A stretch of DNA of 64,000 nt from Clostridium sp. OS1-26 (GTDB lineage Bacteria; Bacillota; Clostridia; Clostridiales; Clostridiaceae), in the NCBI RefSeq assembly GCF_030915445.1, contig NZ_CP133264.1, positions 1,798,001 to 1,862,000 of the forward strand. The letters are read 5' to 3'. The translations under genes and the position numbers were made by a program. The notes below the pieces were generated by a model, which saw only the letters and a program-made list of their open reading frames with translations, had not been told where the DNA came from and did no database searches. The first letter of the stretch is position 1. The number at the start of each line of letters is the position of its first letter. Below are positions 45,447 to 54,547 of the stretch, one piece after another.

Positions 45447-46625
45447 ATGAATGAAAAAGTATTAAAGTTCATACGTTTAGGTAAAAAAGCTAAAAATTTA
45501 TTTTTTTCATTTTTATTTGTACTTGGAATTCCTATTATTTGTAGTTTTGTACTGGGTTATCAAATGAAACAGCATCAAGTTCAACATATTCCAACTATTG
45601 TTGTAGATCATGACAACTCACAGTTTAGCAAAATGTTAATTAATGAAATAAAGACAAATGAAATATTTAATGTAACTAATTATAGCGATAGGGATGAAGA
45701 TGTTAAAGATCTAATGGGGCAAGAAAAAGTAAGAGTAGGTGTAATTATTCCTAAAGATTTTTCAAAAGATCTAGTTAATGGAAATGCACCTAAAGTTCTT
45801 ATATTTTATGATGGCTCACAAATGGCTGTTTCTAGTGCAGCAAAAGCAAGAATGAGTGAAATTCTTCTTAGTATTAAAACTGGATACTTAGAAAAGTTAG
45901 TTCAAGGTAAATTAGGTAAAATGCCTGAGGTCTCTAGAGATTATGTTCTTCCAATGTATTTTAACTATAGAGTTTTAAATAATCCTACTAGAAACTATAT
46001 AAATTTTCTAATACCTGGGATGATTATTTCTCTTATTCAAGTTAGTCTTGTTATGATGGGTGTAGATATAGTTAAAGAAGATGAGAAAAACTACCTGTGG
46101 CTATGGATAAAGGGTATTTTAGGTGGACTTCTAGGGGTAATTTCCATTGGAATAAGTCTAGCAATTCAATTTAAATATTTTGCTGTGCCTTTTAGAGGAA
46201 CTTTTAATGGAGCTGCTATATTGACAGTTTTATATTCCATAGGGCTAGTGAATTACGGGGTACTTATAAGACTTATTTTGCCAGAAAAAGTACTTGCATT
46301 ACAGGTGGCTTCTATACCTATTCTTCTTACAACTATTTTGGCTGGCTTTACCTTCCCCTTACTAGCAATGCCTAGTTATTTTCACAAACTTGCCGAGTTT
46401 CTACCTTTCCTTCATTATGGTGAGGTTATAAGGGATTTATGTCTTAAGGATATAGGAATATCATATATTTTGCCTCAAATAAATTGGATGATTAAGTTTG
46501 TATTATATATGTGGATAGCTTCCTTTGGAGTTTTCATGTTAAAGAAAATTGTTAAAAAGAAATATACGAGTATAAAAAGTAAAAAAGATCACCAGCAGAA
46601 AACTGAAGAGGTGGTTCAAGTATGA
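45447..46625 (+). CDS. ABC-2 type exporter permease (first of a pair)
   Basis: This is a 392-residue protein with one N-terminal membrane segment (about residues 16-36), a large extracytoplasmic domain of about 150 residues (I-P-T-I-V-V-D-H-D-N-S-Q-F-S and V-G-V-I-I-P-K-D-F-S-K-D), then five or more membrane segments. This is the ABC2_membrane_3 / YbhS-YbhR layout. The last segment is followed by a basic tail. The stop overlaps the start of the paralogous permease (ATGA). With the HlyD adaptor it should form a drug or lipid exporter; no ATPase gene lies in the operon. The fit to the family is good. Confidence 0.85.
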   Translation: MNEKVLKFIRLGKKAKNLFFSFLFVLGIPIICSFVLGYQMKQHQVQHIPTIVVDHDNSQFSKMLINEIKTNEIFNVTNYSDRDEDVKDLMGQEKVRVGVIIPKDFSKDLVNGNAPKVLIFYDGSQMAVSSAAKARMSEILLSIKTGYLEKLVQGKLGKMPEVSRDYVLPMYFNYRVLNNPTRNYINFLIPGMIISLIQVSLVMMGVDIVKEDEKNYLWLWIKGILGGLLGVISIGISLAIQFKYFAVPFRGTFNGAAILTVLYSIGLVNYGVLIRLILPEKVLALQVASIPILLTTILAGFTFPLLAMPSYFHKLAEFLPFLHYGEVIRDLCLKDIGISYILPQINWMIKFVLYMWIASFGVFMLKKIVKKKYTSIKSKKDHQQKTEEVVQV

Positions 46626-47805
46626 TTATTAAAAAGAAATTTAAGATTAGGCCAGTAACTATAAAGAACATTTTGTTACTTGTTTTAGGACCTATGATTA
46701 TTGCTATTATTTTCGGATTGGTATTTAGTAAGGTTTTTGTAGAGAACATTCCTATGGGTATTTTAGATATGGATAATTCATCTATATCAAGAGACATTAC
46801 AAAGCAATTTAAGGAAACTTCAAAATTTAATGTTTGTTATTTTCCTCAATCTGAAGAGGAGCTTAATGAGGCAATAAAGACAAAAAAAATTAATGTAGGT
46901 CTTATTATTCCAAAGAATTTTAGTAATGATGCTGTAATGACTAAGGCGCCTAAAACTTTGCTTTTAGTAGATGAAACGAACTTAGTAATAGGAAATACAG
47001 CCATAGGATATGGCAGTCAAATATTAAATACTATTAATGCAGGAGTTCAACTTAAGGTTTTAGAGGCAAATAATGTAGCGCCTTATTCTGCGCAAAAGTC
47101 TATTGCTTCTTTGTCCTTTACAGAACGTATGCTATATGAGCCCCAATTGAGTTATATGAGATATCTTTTATATGCACTTATTGGGTTAGCTATTCAGCAA
47201 ATATATATTGGAGCTTTAGCGCCAGCTTTAATTGAAGAGAAATTGAACATGGTAAAGATTAAACTTCGTTCAAAAGAAGGAGTCAAAAAGTTAATTAAAA
47301 TTTGTTCAAAAATCTTAGTTTTTTCTTTGATGGCTTATGCAGGATTTTTGGAGGCTTTTATATATCAGGAAAATATTTTGATCTTCCTTTAAAAGGTACT
47401 ATATTGAATTCCTCCATACTTCTTGCTCTTTTCCTTATTAATCTTACAGCAGTATCCTTTATTTTAGCTTTCATTTTTGATGCTATAGATCAGTGTGTAC
47501 GTTTTAGTATGTTTTTATCCGTTCCTACAATGCTTACAGCAGGATATATATGGCCAGAATATATGATGCCGCCAGGTTTTTTCAATGTTGTAAAAAAAGC
47601 ATGGCCTCTAGTATATTTTATTAATCCTTTAAAAACTATAAACATAAAAGGTGTGGATTTAAATGCTATAGCACCTTATGTACATGGTGGAATATATTAC
47701 GCCTTGTTCTGGTTACCTGTAGGAATCGGATTATATTTATTTAAAATCTTTGGATTTAAGATTATACAGAGAAAATTTTTAAAACCAAAGGAACACGCAG
47801 CTTAA
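46622..47805 (+). CDS. ABC-2 type exporter permease (second of a pair), frameshifted
   Basis: This is a paralogue of the preceding gene with the same design: N-terminal membrane segment, extracytoplasmic domain with I-L-D-M-D-N-S-S-I-S-R-D and V-G-L-I-I-P-K-N-F-S, then a membrane bundle. The frame breaks at the T5 run 47345-47349. One added T gives Y-A-G-F-F-G-G-F-Y-I-S-G-K-Y-F-D-L-P and connects to the remaining segments, ending K-P-K-E-H-A-A at 47805. The restored length is about 394 residues, matching its partner (392). The ATGA overlap suggests translational coupling and a heterodimer. The indel is probably a base-calling error. A strong terminator follows. Confidence 0.85.
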
Positions 47806-47814
47806 AAAATTATG

Positions 47815-47873
47815 AGACCAATAGTGAATGAACTGTCTACCTTAATGGGAGCATATCGGAGCTATTGGTCTTT
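47815..47873 (+). terminator. Hairpin terminator after the MarR-HlyD-ABC-2 operon
   Basis: AGACCAATAG (47815-47824) pairs with CTATTGGTCT (47862-47871), followed by TTTTATATT; the loop is long, with an internal dyad. Confidence 0.78.
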
Positions 47874-47954
47874 TTATATTTGCGTTGAGCAAATAATCCT
47901 GCTGTGGTATATTAAATTTATGGTAATAAGCTAAAAGGTAGGTGAAAAGTAAAT

Positions 47955-49289
47955 ATGAACAAGAAAAACGGTATTAAAAAATTCGGAATAGTTAAAATTC
48001 AATTTTTAGCTATTTTAATGTTATTATTATTTTATTCTACTACTGGACATGCTCAGGAGGCTTATAAAGTTTTCCCAGCAGTGCAGAATGTGACTACAGA
48101 TAAAGTATGGAATGTTAAGTTTTCACAAGAACTGGACCCAGCTACAATAACTGATAAGAATGTAAGGGTCTTAGATGAAAGTGGCAATGCAGTAAAGGTG
48201 AATTTAAGTTGTGCTGGAAGCACTGTAACAATCAAGCCTCCCAATAATTATGGAGAAGGCAAAAAATATACTGTACTTATAGATAATGTAAAATCTAAAA
48301 AAGGTAGTTTGATAAAATCACCTTTGAAAATGGATTTTACAACTAAAGAAAATGTACAAACTAATAATGAAGTTGGAGTAGGTTCTTATTCACTTACAGA
48401 TACACATAAATATAAGATTACTGATACTTTTACTGTGACTGCTAAGGCAAATACAAAATTAGAGTTGAATTATAATATAGGAACTGACAGTAATTCACCT
48501 TATCAAAAGGAATTAAATCTACAAGTTTTAGGACCAGATGCCAAAATAACCTCAAAAGACTCCATTCACAAACAACTTACTGTGAACACCAATATAAAGG
48601 CTGGAGACAAAATTCAATACCAGGTTATTAGAACAGTAGAGAACAGTGGAATAAAGTACATAAAGGATTTATCAAAAACTTTAGGGAATTATAAAAACTA
48701 TAGTGATTATAATAAATATACTTCTCCTAGTGATAAAATAGAAAGTGATAACAAAGAGATAATAAGTAAGGCTGAGGAGTTATTTAAGAACACCCCGAAT
48801 CCATATTATAAATCTAAGACTGCATATGAATTTGTTAATACGTATATGGCATATGATGTAAACAGCGGCAATAAGGGAGCGTTAAATGCTTTAAATACAG
48901 CTAAGGGAGTTTGTGAGGATTATGCTGAATTGTATGTTGCATTATTGAGAGCCTCAAAGGTTCCTGCTAGAGTGACTACAGGTTTTTGGGTTGATACAAA
49001 TGCATTTAACAGTAGTAAAGTAGTTGATGGTAATGCGTCCAGTCATGCTTGGGTAGAATACTACCTTCCAGAATACGGATGGATTCCAGCAGAGCCTACA
49101 AATATATATTATAGAAATGGTCAACAAACTATAGACTTTGACTTTTTTTCAAATTTGAGTTCTTCGGGACACATTGTTACTGGGTACGATCCAACGGGAG
49201 ATTTTAGGGATAGCAATCTTTCATATTCATTTTCTCAAGGCAGTGGAGTATATGTTGATAAGAAGACAACTATTGAAAAATTAAATTAA
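47955..49289 (+). CDS. Secreted transglutaminase-like protein with Ig-like domain
   Basis: This is a 444-residue protein with a signal peptide (hydrophobic core to about residue 30, H-A-Q-E cleavage region). Residues about 35-130 form an SbsA-type Ig-like domain (N-V-T-T-D-K-V-W-N-V-K-F-S-Q-E-L-D-P-A-T-I). The C-terminal third has the transglutaminase-like core: A-K-G-V-C-E-D-Y-A-E-L-Y (catalytic Cys), P-A-R-V-T-T-G-F-W and S-S-H-A-W-V-E-Y-Y (catalytic His). The third position reads G-W-I-P-A-E-P-T-N, Glu instead of the usual Asp. It may be a wall-linked protease or cross-linking enzyme. It is monocistronic, with a terminator on each side. Confidence 0.85.
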   Translation: MNKKNGIKKFGIVKIQFLAILMLLLFYSTTGHAQEAYKVFPAVQNVTTDKVWNVKFSQELDPATITDKNVRVLDESGNAVKVNLSCAGSTVTIKPPNNYGEGKKYTVLIDNVKSKKGSLIKSPLKMDFTTKENVQTNNEVGVGSYSLTDTHKYKITDTFTVTAKANTKLELNYNIGTDSNSPYQKELNLQVLGPDAKITSKDSIHKQLTVNTNIKAGDKIQYQVIRTVENSGIKYIKDLSKTLGNYKNYSDYNKYTSPSDKIESDNKEIISKAEELFKNTPNPYYKSKTAYEFVNTYMAYDVNSGNKGALNALNTAKGVCEDYAELYVALLRASKVPARVTTGFWVDTNAFNSSKVVDGNASSHAWVEYYLPEYGWIPAEPTNIYYRNGQQTIDFDFFSNLSSSGHIVTGYDPTGDFRDSNLSYSFSQGSGVYVDKKTTIEKLN

Positions 49290-49314
49290 ATATGAAATAT
49301 AGTATAGAGATTTG

Positions 49315-49379
49315 AACAGTTAGTAGTTTCTCATAAAGGTTGAGTAATAAAGAGAAGCTGCTAACTGTTCTTTTTTTAT
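49315..49379 (+). terminator. Strong hairpin terminator after the transglutaminase-like gene
   Basis: GAACAGTTAG.. (49315-49333) pairs with the complementary arm 49353-49371 over 19 bases (one mismatch region), followed by seven or eight Ts. Confidence 0.9.
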
Positions 49380-49405
49380 TTACAAGATTTTTATTAGAAA
49401 TGTAC

Positions 49406-49438
49406 TTCAATATATGGTAAAATTATTTCATAATTGAA
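49406..49438. promoter_or_regulatory. Candidate operator dyad before the second MarR gene
   Basis: TTCAATATATG (49406-49416) and CATAATTGAA (49429-49438) form an imperfect inverted repeat 25 bases before the MarR start, a usual place for autoregulation. The match is modest. Confidence 0.3.
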
Positions 49439-49463
49439 ATATTTAGTTGTGAGAGGAAATATT

Positions 49464-49918
49464 ATGAGTAAGGAAAAAGCATATGATATTGCCCATGAAT
49501 TGATAAAAGTGATAAAGCTGCTTAGACGTAAGACCTTTGACAGTTCTAATAACAATAATAATAACATAAATCTATCTTCGCATATGATATTACATTTATT
49601 AAAGGATGAATCAAAAAAACATTAACTAAAATTAGTGAGAAATTAGGATTACCTAATAGTACTGCATCGGTTTTAGTAGAAAAACTTGTGAAGGAGGGTC
49701 TTGTAAGCAGGGTAAGAGATAGTGAAGATAGAAGACGAGTAATTATATGTTTAACAGACAAGGCTGAAAAATTTGTTGAAGAGATGAGAGAATCGCATAT
49801 AGTAGCTTTTGGGAAGCTTATGAAAAATGCTACTGAAAAAGAGATAGAGGATATTTTAAATGGATTTAGAACTTTGTCAAATATTATAGAAAGAGATAAT
49901 GAAGCACCACAAACATAG
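49464..49918 (+). CDS. MarR family transcription regulator, frameshifted
   Basis: The start is ATG 49464 after GAGAGG (protein starts M-S-K-E-K-A-Y-D-I-A). The first helix region runs into K-D-E-S-K-K-H and a TAA. One extra A in the A7 run 49613-49619 reads E-S-K-K-T-L-T-K-I-S-E-K-L-G-L-P-N-S-T-A-S-V-L-V-E-K-L (recognition helix), then S-R-V-R-D-S-E-D-R-R-R-V (wing). The restored length of about 151 residues is normal for MarR. An Asn run (N-N-N-N-N-N) before the helix is unusual but in a linker. It lies ahead of the MacA/MacB-like genes, 350 bases away, and may control them. Confidence 0.82.
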
Positions 49919-49987
49919 AAGTAAGAGACTTTATTAAATATAGCAAATTTAAAAGCACTCTTGAGAATAAATTTATTGTAGGTAGTA

Positions 49988-50051
49988 GGGACAGTTCACA
50001 ATTTTTCATCAAAAACTTATTAATGATTGATGAAAAATTGTGAACTGTCCC
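49988..50051. repeat. Long perfect palindromic hairpin (REP/REPIN-like)
   Basis: A 24-bp perfect inverted repeat, arms 49988-50011 and 50028-50051, beginning GGGACAGTTCACAATTTTTC, with a 16-nt loop. It lies in the 352-base gap between the second MarR gene and the MacA-like gene, 70 bases after the MarR stop, with no T tract (CATTTC follows). It may act as a terminator, but its length and perfection are more like a mobile palindromic repeat. The rest of the gap holds no gene that I recognise. Confidence 0.75.
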
Positions 50052-50270
50052 CATTTCTTTACGAAATCTTAAGATTTAGTTTATAAAAAATTTAGAAATA
50101 TGACGTATAATTGTAAATGTAGAAATATATTTAAACTTGTGACAAAAAATAGGTGACAAGCCAATATGAACATGTATTTGACTTGTTGTTTATTTTCGTG
50201 TGTCTAAGCGAAAGCTAATGGTAATTAGATACATTGCAAGAAATATAAGTTATGTAAGAGGGGAAAGAGT

Positions 50271-51611
50271 ATGGGAGAAAAGGCGAAGTTAAGGAAAATT
50301 AAGCTTAATAAAAAAATAATTATTATAAGTATTGTTGTACTAGCTATTGTTGGTATAGGTGTATCATCGTATACTAAGGCACAGAAATCTAAAGTTAAGC
50401 AGGTAACTATGGCTAAGATTACAAAGAAGAAAGTACTACAATCTGTATCTGCAACTGGAAATGTAGAAGCAAAGAATAGGAATGAGATAGTTTTAAATCC
50501 AGCACAGAAGGTTGTGAAGGTCTTAGTTAGTGAAGGACAGCAGGTAAAAAAGGGTGATGTATTAGCAGAGTTAGATGTTTCTGAGTATGAAAATCAGCTT
50601 GAAAAAGCAAAACTAAATGTGGATAATGCACAATCTACTTTAAATCAACTTCTTGGTTCAGGTTTAGAAACAGATAGAAGTAACGCTCAAAATGGCTTAT
50701 CACAAGCACAAATAACTCTTGAAAATGCACAAAGAAATTATGATGATTTAAATAAAAAACATCAACAAAATCAAGGATTGCTTAGTCAAGGATACATATC
50801 ACAAAGTGATTTTGATGCTTCTAAAAAAGCCTTAGACGATGCAGCTAGTGCTATTAAAGGAGCACAATCTGCTTTAACAAATTCAAAGAATGTACTTAAC
50901 AATGTTAATTCTTCTAATAGTGACAAGGTAACAGCGCAAAGAACTCAAGTTGCATTGGCGCAGGCAGATATAAAGAATTTTACTAAAAAAATAGAGGATA
51001 GCAAAATAAAGGCAAATATTGATGGGATAGTTATAAAAATGGATGCTAAGGAAGATTTATTTCCAAAAACAGGAGATATGATTATAGTAGATGATAATTC
51101 AGCACTTAAAGTATCTATTGACATGACTCAGTATGATGCCATAAAGCTTACTAAGGGACAAAAAGTAAATGTAAAAGTAAAAGGATTAGATAATAAATAT
51201 ACTGGAGAAGTGACTGAGATAGGTGAAATGGCACAAATCAAAGCTAATTCTACAGATAAAGATTATAAGATTAATGTTAAGATAACTATAAATAACTCAG
51301 ATGGCAAAATAAAGGCTGGATACGAGGCAGATGCAGAAATCATAATAAATCAAAAAGATGGTGCGCTTGCAGTTGGATTTGATGGTATTAAGGAAGAGAA
51401 ATCTACAGGTAAAAAGTATGTTTATATAGTAAATAATAAAAATAAAGTTGAGAAAAAATATATAAAAACTGGTACTGAAACAGATTATGATGTAGAAATT
51501 ATAGATGGGCTTAAAGATGGAGATAGATATATTGTAAGCCCTCCTGATACTATTCATGAAGGTGATGAAGTGGCAGAAGCAGCAAACAAAAATGGGGGGA
51601 CTAAAAAGTGA
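50271..51611 (+). CDS. MacA-like efflux adaptor (membrane fusion protein)
   Basis: This is a 446-residue protein with an N-terminal membrane anchor ([16 protein letters not shown], residues about 17-33) and no lipobox. The adaptor parts are a lipoyl half-motif ([11 protein letters not shown] and [13 protein letters not shown]), a coiled coil about residues 100-240 ([18 protein letters not shown]), a second lipoyl half ([10 protein letters not shown]) and a beta-barrel plus C-terminal domain ([12 protein letters not shown]). In Gram-positives such adaptors work with a MacB-like ABC transporter to export peptides or drugs. Its stop overlaps the ATPase start by four bases (GTGA), so the genes are coupled. 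Confidence 0.9.
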   Translation: MGEKAKLRKIKLNKKIIIISIVVLAIVGIGVSSYTKAQKSKVKQVTMAKITKKKVLQSVSATGNVEAKNRNEIVLNPAQKVVKVLVSEGQQVKKGDVLAELDVSEYENQLEKAKLNVDNAQSTLNQLLGSGLETDRSNAQNGLSQAQITLENAQRNYDDLNKKHQQNQGLLSQGYISQSDFDASKKALDDAASAIKGAQSALTNSKNVLNNVNSSNSDKVTAQRTQVALAQADIKNFTKKIEDSKIKANIDGIVIKMDAKEDLFPKTGDMIIVDDNSALKVSIDMTQYDAIKLTKGQKVNVKVKGLDNKYTGEVTEIGEMAQIKANSTDKDYKINVKITINNSDGKIKAGYEADAEIIINQKDGALAVGFDGIKEEKSTGKKYVYIVNNKNKVEKKYIKTGTETDYDVEIIDGLKDGDRYIVSPPDTIHEGDEVAEAANKNGGTKK

Positions 51612-52312
51612 TAATTAAGCTTGAAAATCTTGTAAAAGTGTACGACACTGGTGCAATTCAGCTAAAGGCATTAAAGGAAGTCAACCTTGAGATAGAAGAA
51701 AAGGAATATGTAGCTATAATGGGAGCATCAGGTTCAGGTAAATCTACTCTAATGAATGTACTAGGATGTTTGGACAAGCTTACAGATGGTAAGTATTATT
51801 TAGATGGAGTGGATATTTCTTCTCTTGATGATAACAGCCTTGCTGCGATAAGAAACAAAAAAATAGGTTTTGTATTTCAAGCTTTTAATCTTCTTCCAAA
51901 GCTTACTGCTTTGGCTAATGTTGAGCTACCAATGATGTATGCAGGAGTGCCAAAGTCTGAGAGAGAAAGAAGAGCTAAAATTGCCTTAGATAGGGTAGGC
52001 CTCGGGGATAGAGTACACCATAAACCAAATGAATTGTCAGGGGGACAAAAGCAAAGGGTAGCTATAGCAAGAGCGCTCGTAAATGATCCCGCAATAATAC
52101 TTGCGGATGAGCCTACAGGAAATTTGGATAGTCAATCTAGTGAAGAAATAATGGGTATATTTCAAGAATTAAATGATGAAGGAGTAACTATAGTTATGGT
52201 TACCCACGAGCCAGATATAGCTCAGCATACTAAAAGGAATATTGTGTTTAGAGATGGGAATATAATCTCAGATGGTTTAGTTACTGAAAGAACTATAATA
52301 AGGGAGGAATAA
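51608..52312 (+). CDS. MacB/LolD-type ABC transporter ATPase
   Basis: This is a 234-residue ATPase starting at GTG 51608, inside the MacA-like stop, with GGGGGG before it. Walker A is G-A-S-G-S-G-K-S-T; then come the Q-loop [10 protein letters not shown], signature L-S-G-G-Q-K-Q-R, Walker B I-I-L-A-D-E-P-T and V-T-H-E. The long acidic-basic stretch and L-D-x-x-S/T-x-E-E-I are typical of LolD/MacB ATPases. It energises the FtsX-like permease encoded three bases downstream. A three-gene operon is likely. Confidence 0.93.
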   Translation: MIIKLENLVKVYDTGAIQLKALKEVNLEIEEKEYVAIMGASGSGKSTLMNVLGCLDKLTDGKYYLDGVDISSLDDNSLAAIRNKKIGFVFQAFNLLPKLTALANVELPMMYAGVPKSERERRAKIALDRVGLGDRVHHKPNELSGGQKQRVAIARALVNDPAIILADEPTGNLDSQSSEEIMGIFQELNDEGVTIVMVTHEPDIAQHTKRNIVFRDGNIISDGLVTERTIIREE

Positions 52313-52315
52313 CTG

Positions 52316-53530
52316 ATGAATATAGGAGAAAGCTTTCAATCTGCAATGCAGAGTGTAAGAACAAACAAGTTAAGATCCTTCCTGACAATGCTTGGAATAA
52401 TCATAGGAATATCCTCAGTAATAACTATAGTATCTATAGGAGATGGAGCAAAACTTTATGTGAAAAATCAATTCCAAGACATCGGTACTAATGTAATTAA
52501 TTTTAAAATGAATTCTAATACAGATGAAGGTATAAAGGAAAGAGACTATTATACTTTAGAGGATATTAAGCTTTTAAAGGAAAAGGTATCTGAAATTACA
52601 TCCATTGAAGCATCCATTGGAGATATTGGTTCTGTAAAGAATGGAAACAATAAATCAAAGCGTATGTATGTTTCAGGGACAAATGCTGGCTCTACGAGGC
52701 TTAATGGTATTGAAGTAGTAGCAGGGCGATATATTAGTGAAGCGGATGTCGAAGCAATAAGAAACGTTGCAGTAATAGATAATAAGACTGCAGAAAAGTT
52801 TTTTGGAGGTGCTGATGCAGTAGGAAAATCTGCAAAGTTAAATGTTCAAGATAAGACTATTAGTGTAACTATTATAGGAGTATTTAAGGAAAAAGGCTCT
52901 GAGATTGGAGAAGCATTGAATGAAAATATGCCTGGATCTGCAATAATTCCTATAACTATAGGAGATAGAATATTTAAAGACACTTATATATCATTTTTAA
53001 CTGTAAATGTTTCAGACATGAAGAATGCAGACCAAATAACTGCTAAAATATTAAAAATTCTTGAAAACAAGCATCAGAATAAAAATAAATATATTGCTGA
53101 ACAGGGCTTTAAGGAATTGGCTACTGTAGATAAAATGTTAAGCATGTTGACCTTAGGACTTGGAGCTATAGCAGCTATATCACTTGTTGTTGGTGGTATA
53201 GGGGTTATGAATATAATGCTTGTATCTGTTACAGAAAGAACTAGAGAGATAGGTATAAGGAAAGCCATAGGAGCAAAGACCAAGGACATTAAATTACAAT
53301 TTTTAATGGAATCTGTAATACTTTGCTTAATTGGAGGGGCTATTGGAACTGTATTTGGTATATCCTTAGGTAAGGTTGCCAGCATATTCATACATATAGA
53401 GATCCCAGTATCTATTAAGGTAATATTACTTGCCTTTGGTTTCTCATCTGCAGTTGGTATTTTCTTTGGATTATATCCTGCAGGTAAGGCGGCGAAACTT
53501 GACCCTATTGAAGCCTTAAGATATGAGTAA
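52316..53530 (+). CDS. MacB-like FtsX-domain permease
   Basis: This is a 404-residue protein. It has an N-terminal membrane helix (M-L-G-I-I-I-G-I-S-S-V-I-T-I-V), the MacB periplasmic core domain (about residues 45-260), then three membrane helices in the FtsX arrangement: G-G-I-G-V-M-N-I-M-L-V-S-V-T-E-R-T-R-E-I-G-I-R-K-A-I-G-A (the classical motif) and the C-terminal P-A-G-K-A-A-K-L-D-P-I-E-A-L-R-Y-E. It is a type VII (mechanotransmission) ABC permease. Partners are the ATPase and MacA-like adaptor just upstream. The ribosome binding site is GGGAGGAA. A hairpin terminator follows. Confidence 0.93.
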   Translation: MNIGESFQSAMQSVRTNKLRSFLTMLGIIIGISSVITIVSIGDGAKLYVKNQFQDIGTNVINFKMNSNTDEGIKERDYYTLEDIKLLKEKVSEITSIEASIGDIGSVKNGNNKSKRMYVSGTNAGSTRLNGIEVVAGRYISEADVEAIRNVAVIDNKTAEKFFGGADAVGKSAKLNVQDKTISVTIIGVFKEKGSEIGEALNENMPGSAIIPITIGDRIFKDTYISFLTVNVSDMKNADQITAKILKILENKHQNKNKYIAEQGFKELATVDKMLSMLTLGLGAIAAISLVVGGIGVMNIMLVSVTERTREIGIRKAIGAKTKDIKLQFLMESVILCLIGGAIGTVFGISLGKVASIFIHIEIPVSIKVILLAFGFSSAVGIFFGLYPAGKAAKLDPIEALRYE

Positions 53531-53620
53531 TATTATAGCAAAAAATTGGTTTTAAAAAGATAATATATGCCTACATGGTAGCTGCGGATCACTTTAAAAC
53601 AGGTATCTCAGAAATTTTAG

Positions 53621-53656
53621 ACAGCTAATAGCTTGGTAAAACCAGTTATTAGCTGT
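53621..53656 (+). terminator. Hairpin terminator after the MacAB-like operon
   Basis: ACAGCTAATA (53621-53630) pairs with TATTAGCTGT (53647-53656), with further pairing inside, followed by TATTATTT. Confidence 0.72.
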
Positions 53657-53788
53657 TATTATTTGAATTTGCAAGTTTATAAATTCGATAATATTAACTA
53701 AAAATAATTTAAGAAGTTGGTTTTTTATTAGCCATTTGCATGATACTATATTTATAAAGATTTTAGATATCTGCTTAAGGAGGATGTA

Positions 53789-54424
53789 ATGAGAAAGACA
53801 GGAAATAAAAAGGCAAAGAAGCTATTACTGATTGTAATTGTAGGAATAATCATTGCTTGTGGTGTATTCTTTAAGCTATTAACATGGAATTCAGAATATA
53901 CTGCTCCAAGTGCAAAGTTATCTCACGAATTTATATCTAATGTGGTAAAATCTCAGAGTACTGGAATATTAGAATTAAATAATGAAGACTTAAATTCCAT
54001 AATAAAGATTTATATTGATAAGAAAAACTACGGGAATTTAAATATAAAAGCTGTTCATGGAGAAATAGCAGACAAGGAATTAAATTTTTACATTCCCTCT
54101 AGTTATAAGGGAGTAGAATTTCTTTTTTCATCTAAAGGTACTATGACCTTTGAGGGCAACAAGGTGAAATATAACCCAGAAAAATTTTATGTCGGCAAGG
54201 TACCTTTACCAAGAGGTTATGTTCTAAGTAGGATCAGCGGTTTATTTCATGGAGGCATTTCTATAGAAAATAATAGTGTATGTCTAGATGCAAGTTTGAT
54301 ACCTCTAAAAGTAAATAACGTATATTTAAAAGATAGCAAAATTGTTCTTGAGGTTAAAAAATTCAATGATACCTATAATAGCAAGTTGAAATTTCTAGAG
54401 GAGTTGCTTAAGTATATTCATTAA
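53789..54424 (+). CDS. YpmS/DUF2140-like anchored protein
   Basis: This is a 211-residue protein with one N-terminal membrane segment (L-L-L-I-V-I-V-G-I-I-I-A-C-G-V-F-F, residues about 12-29) and an extracytoplasmic domain. The pattern I-L-E-L-N-N-E-D-L-N-S-I-I near residue 60, a central F-Y-I-P-S-S-Y-K-G, and Y-V-G-K-V-P-L-P-R fits the YpmS family (DUF2140), of unknown function in Firmicutes. The ribosome binding site is AAGGAGG. It is monocistronic, with a terminator 30 bases downstream. Family assignment is moderate and based on the layout. Confidence 0.6.
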   Translation: MRKTGNKKAKKLLLIVIVGIIIACGVFFKLLTWNSEYTAPSAKLSHEFISNVVKSQSTGILELNNEDLNSIIKIYIDKKNYGNLNIKAVHGEIADKELNFYIPSSYKGVEFLFSSKGTMTFEGNKVKYNPEKFYVGKVPLPRGYVLSRISGLFHGGISIENNSVCLDASLIPLKVNNVYLKDSKIVLEVKKFNDTYNSKLKFLEELLKYIH

Positions 54425-54453
54425 TATATTGATTGGTTAAATTCAAATAACAT

Positions 54454-54473
54454 ACAGCCTAAAGGCTGTTTTT
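54454..54473 (+). terminator. Short GC-rich hairpin terminator
   Basis: ACAGCCT / AGGCTGT with a two-base loop, followed by TTTTT and GTTTTAG. Confidence 0.85.
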
Positions 54474-54547
54474 GTTTTAGCTTTAATATGCTAAAATATA
54501 AATAGTAAATTTTAGCATATATTCAATTTTAAACTTATGGGGGAACT

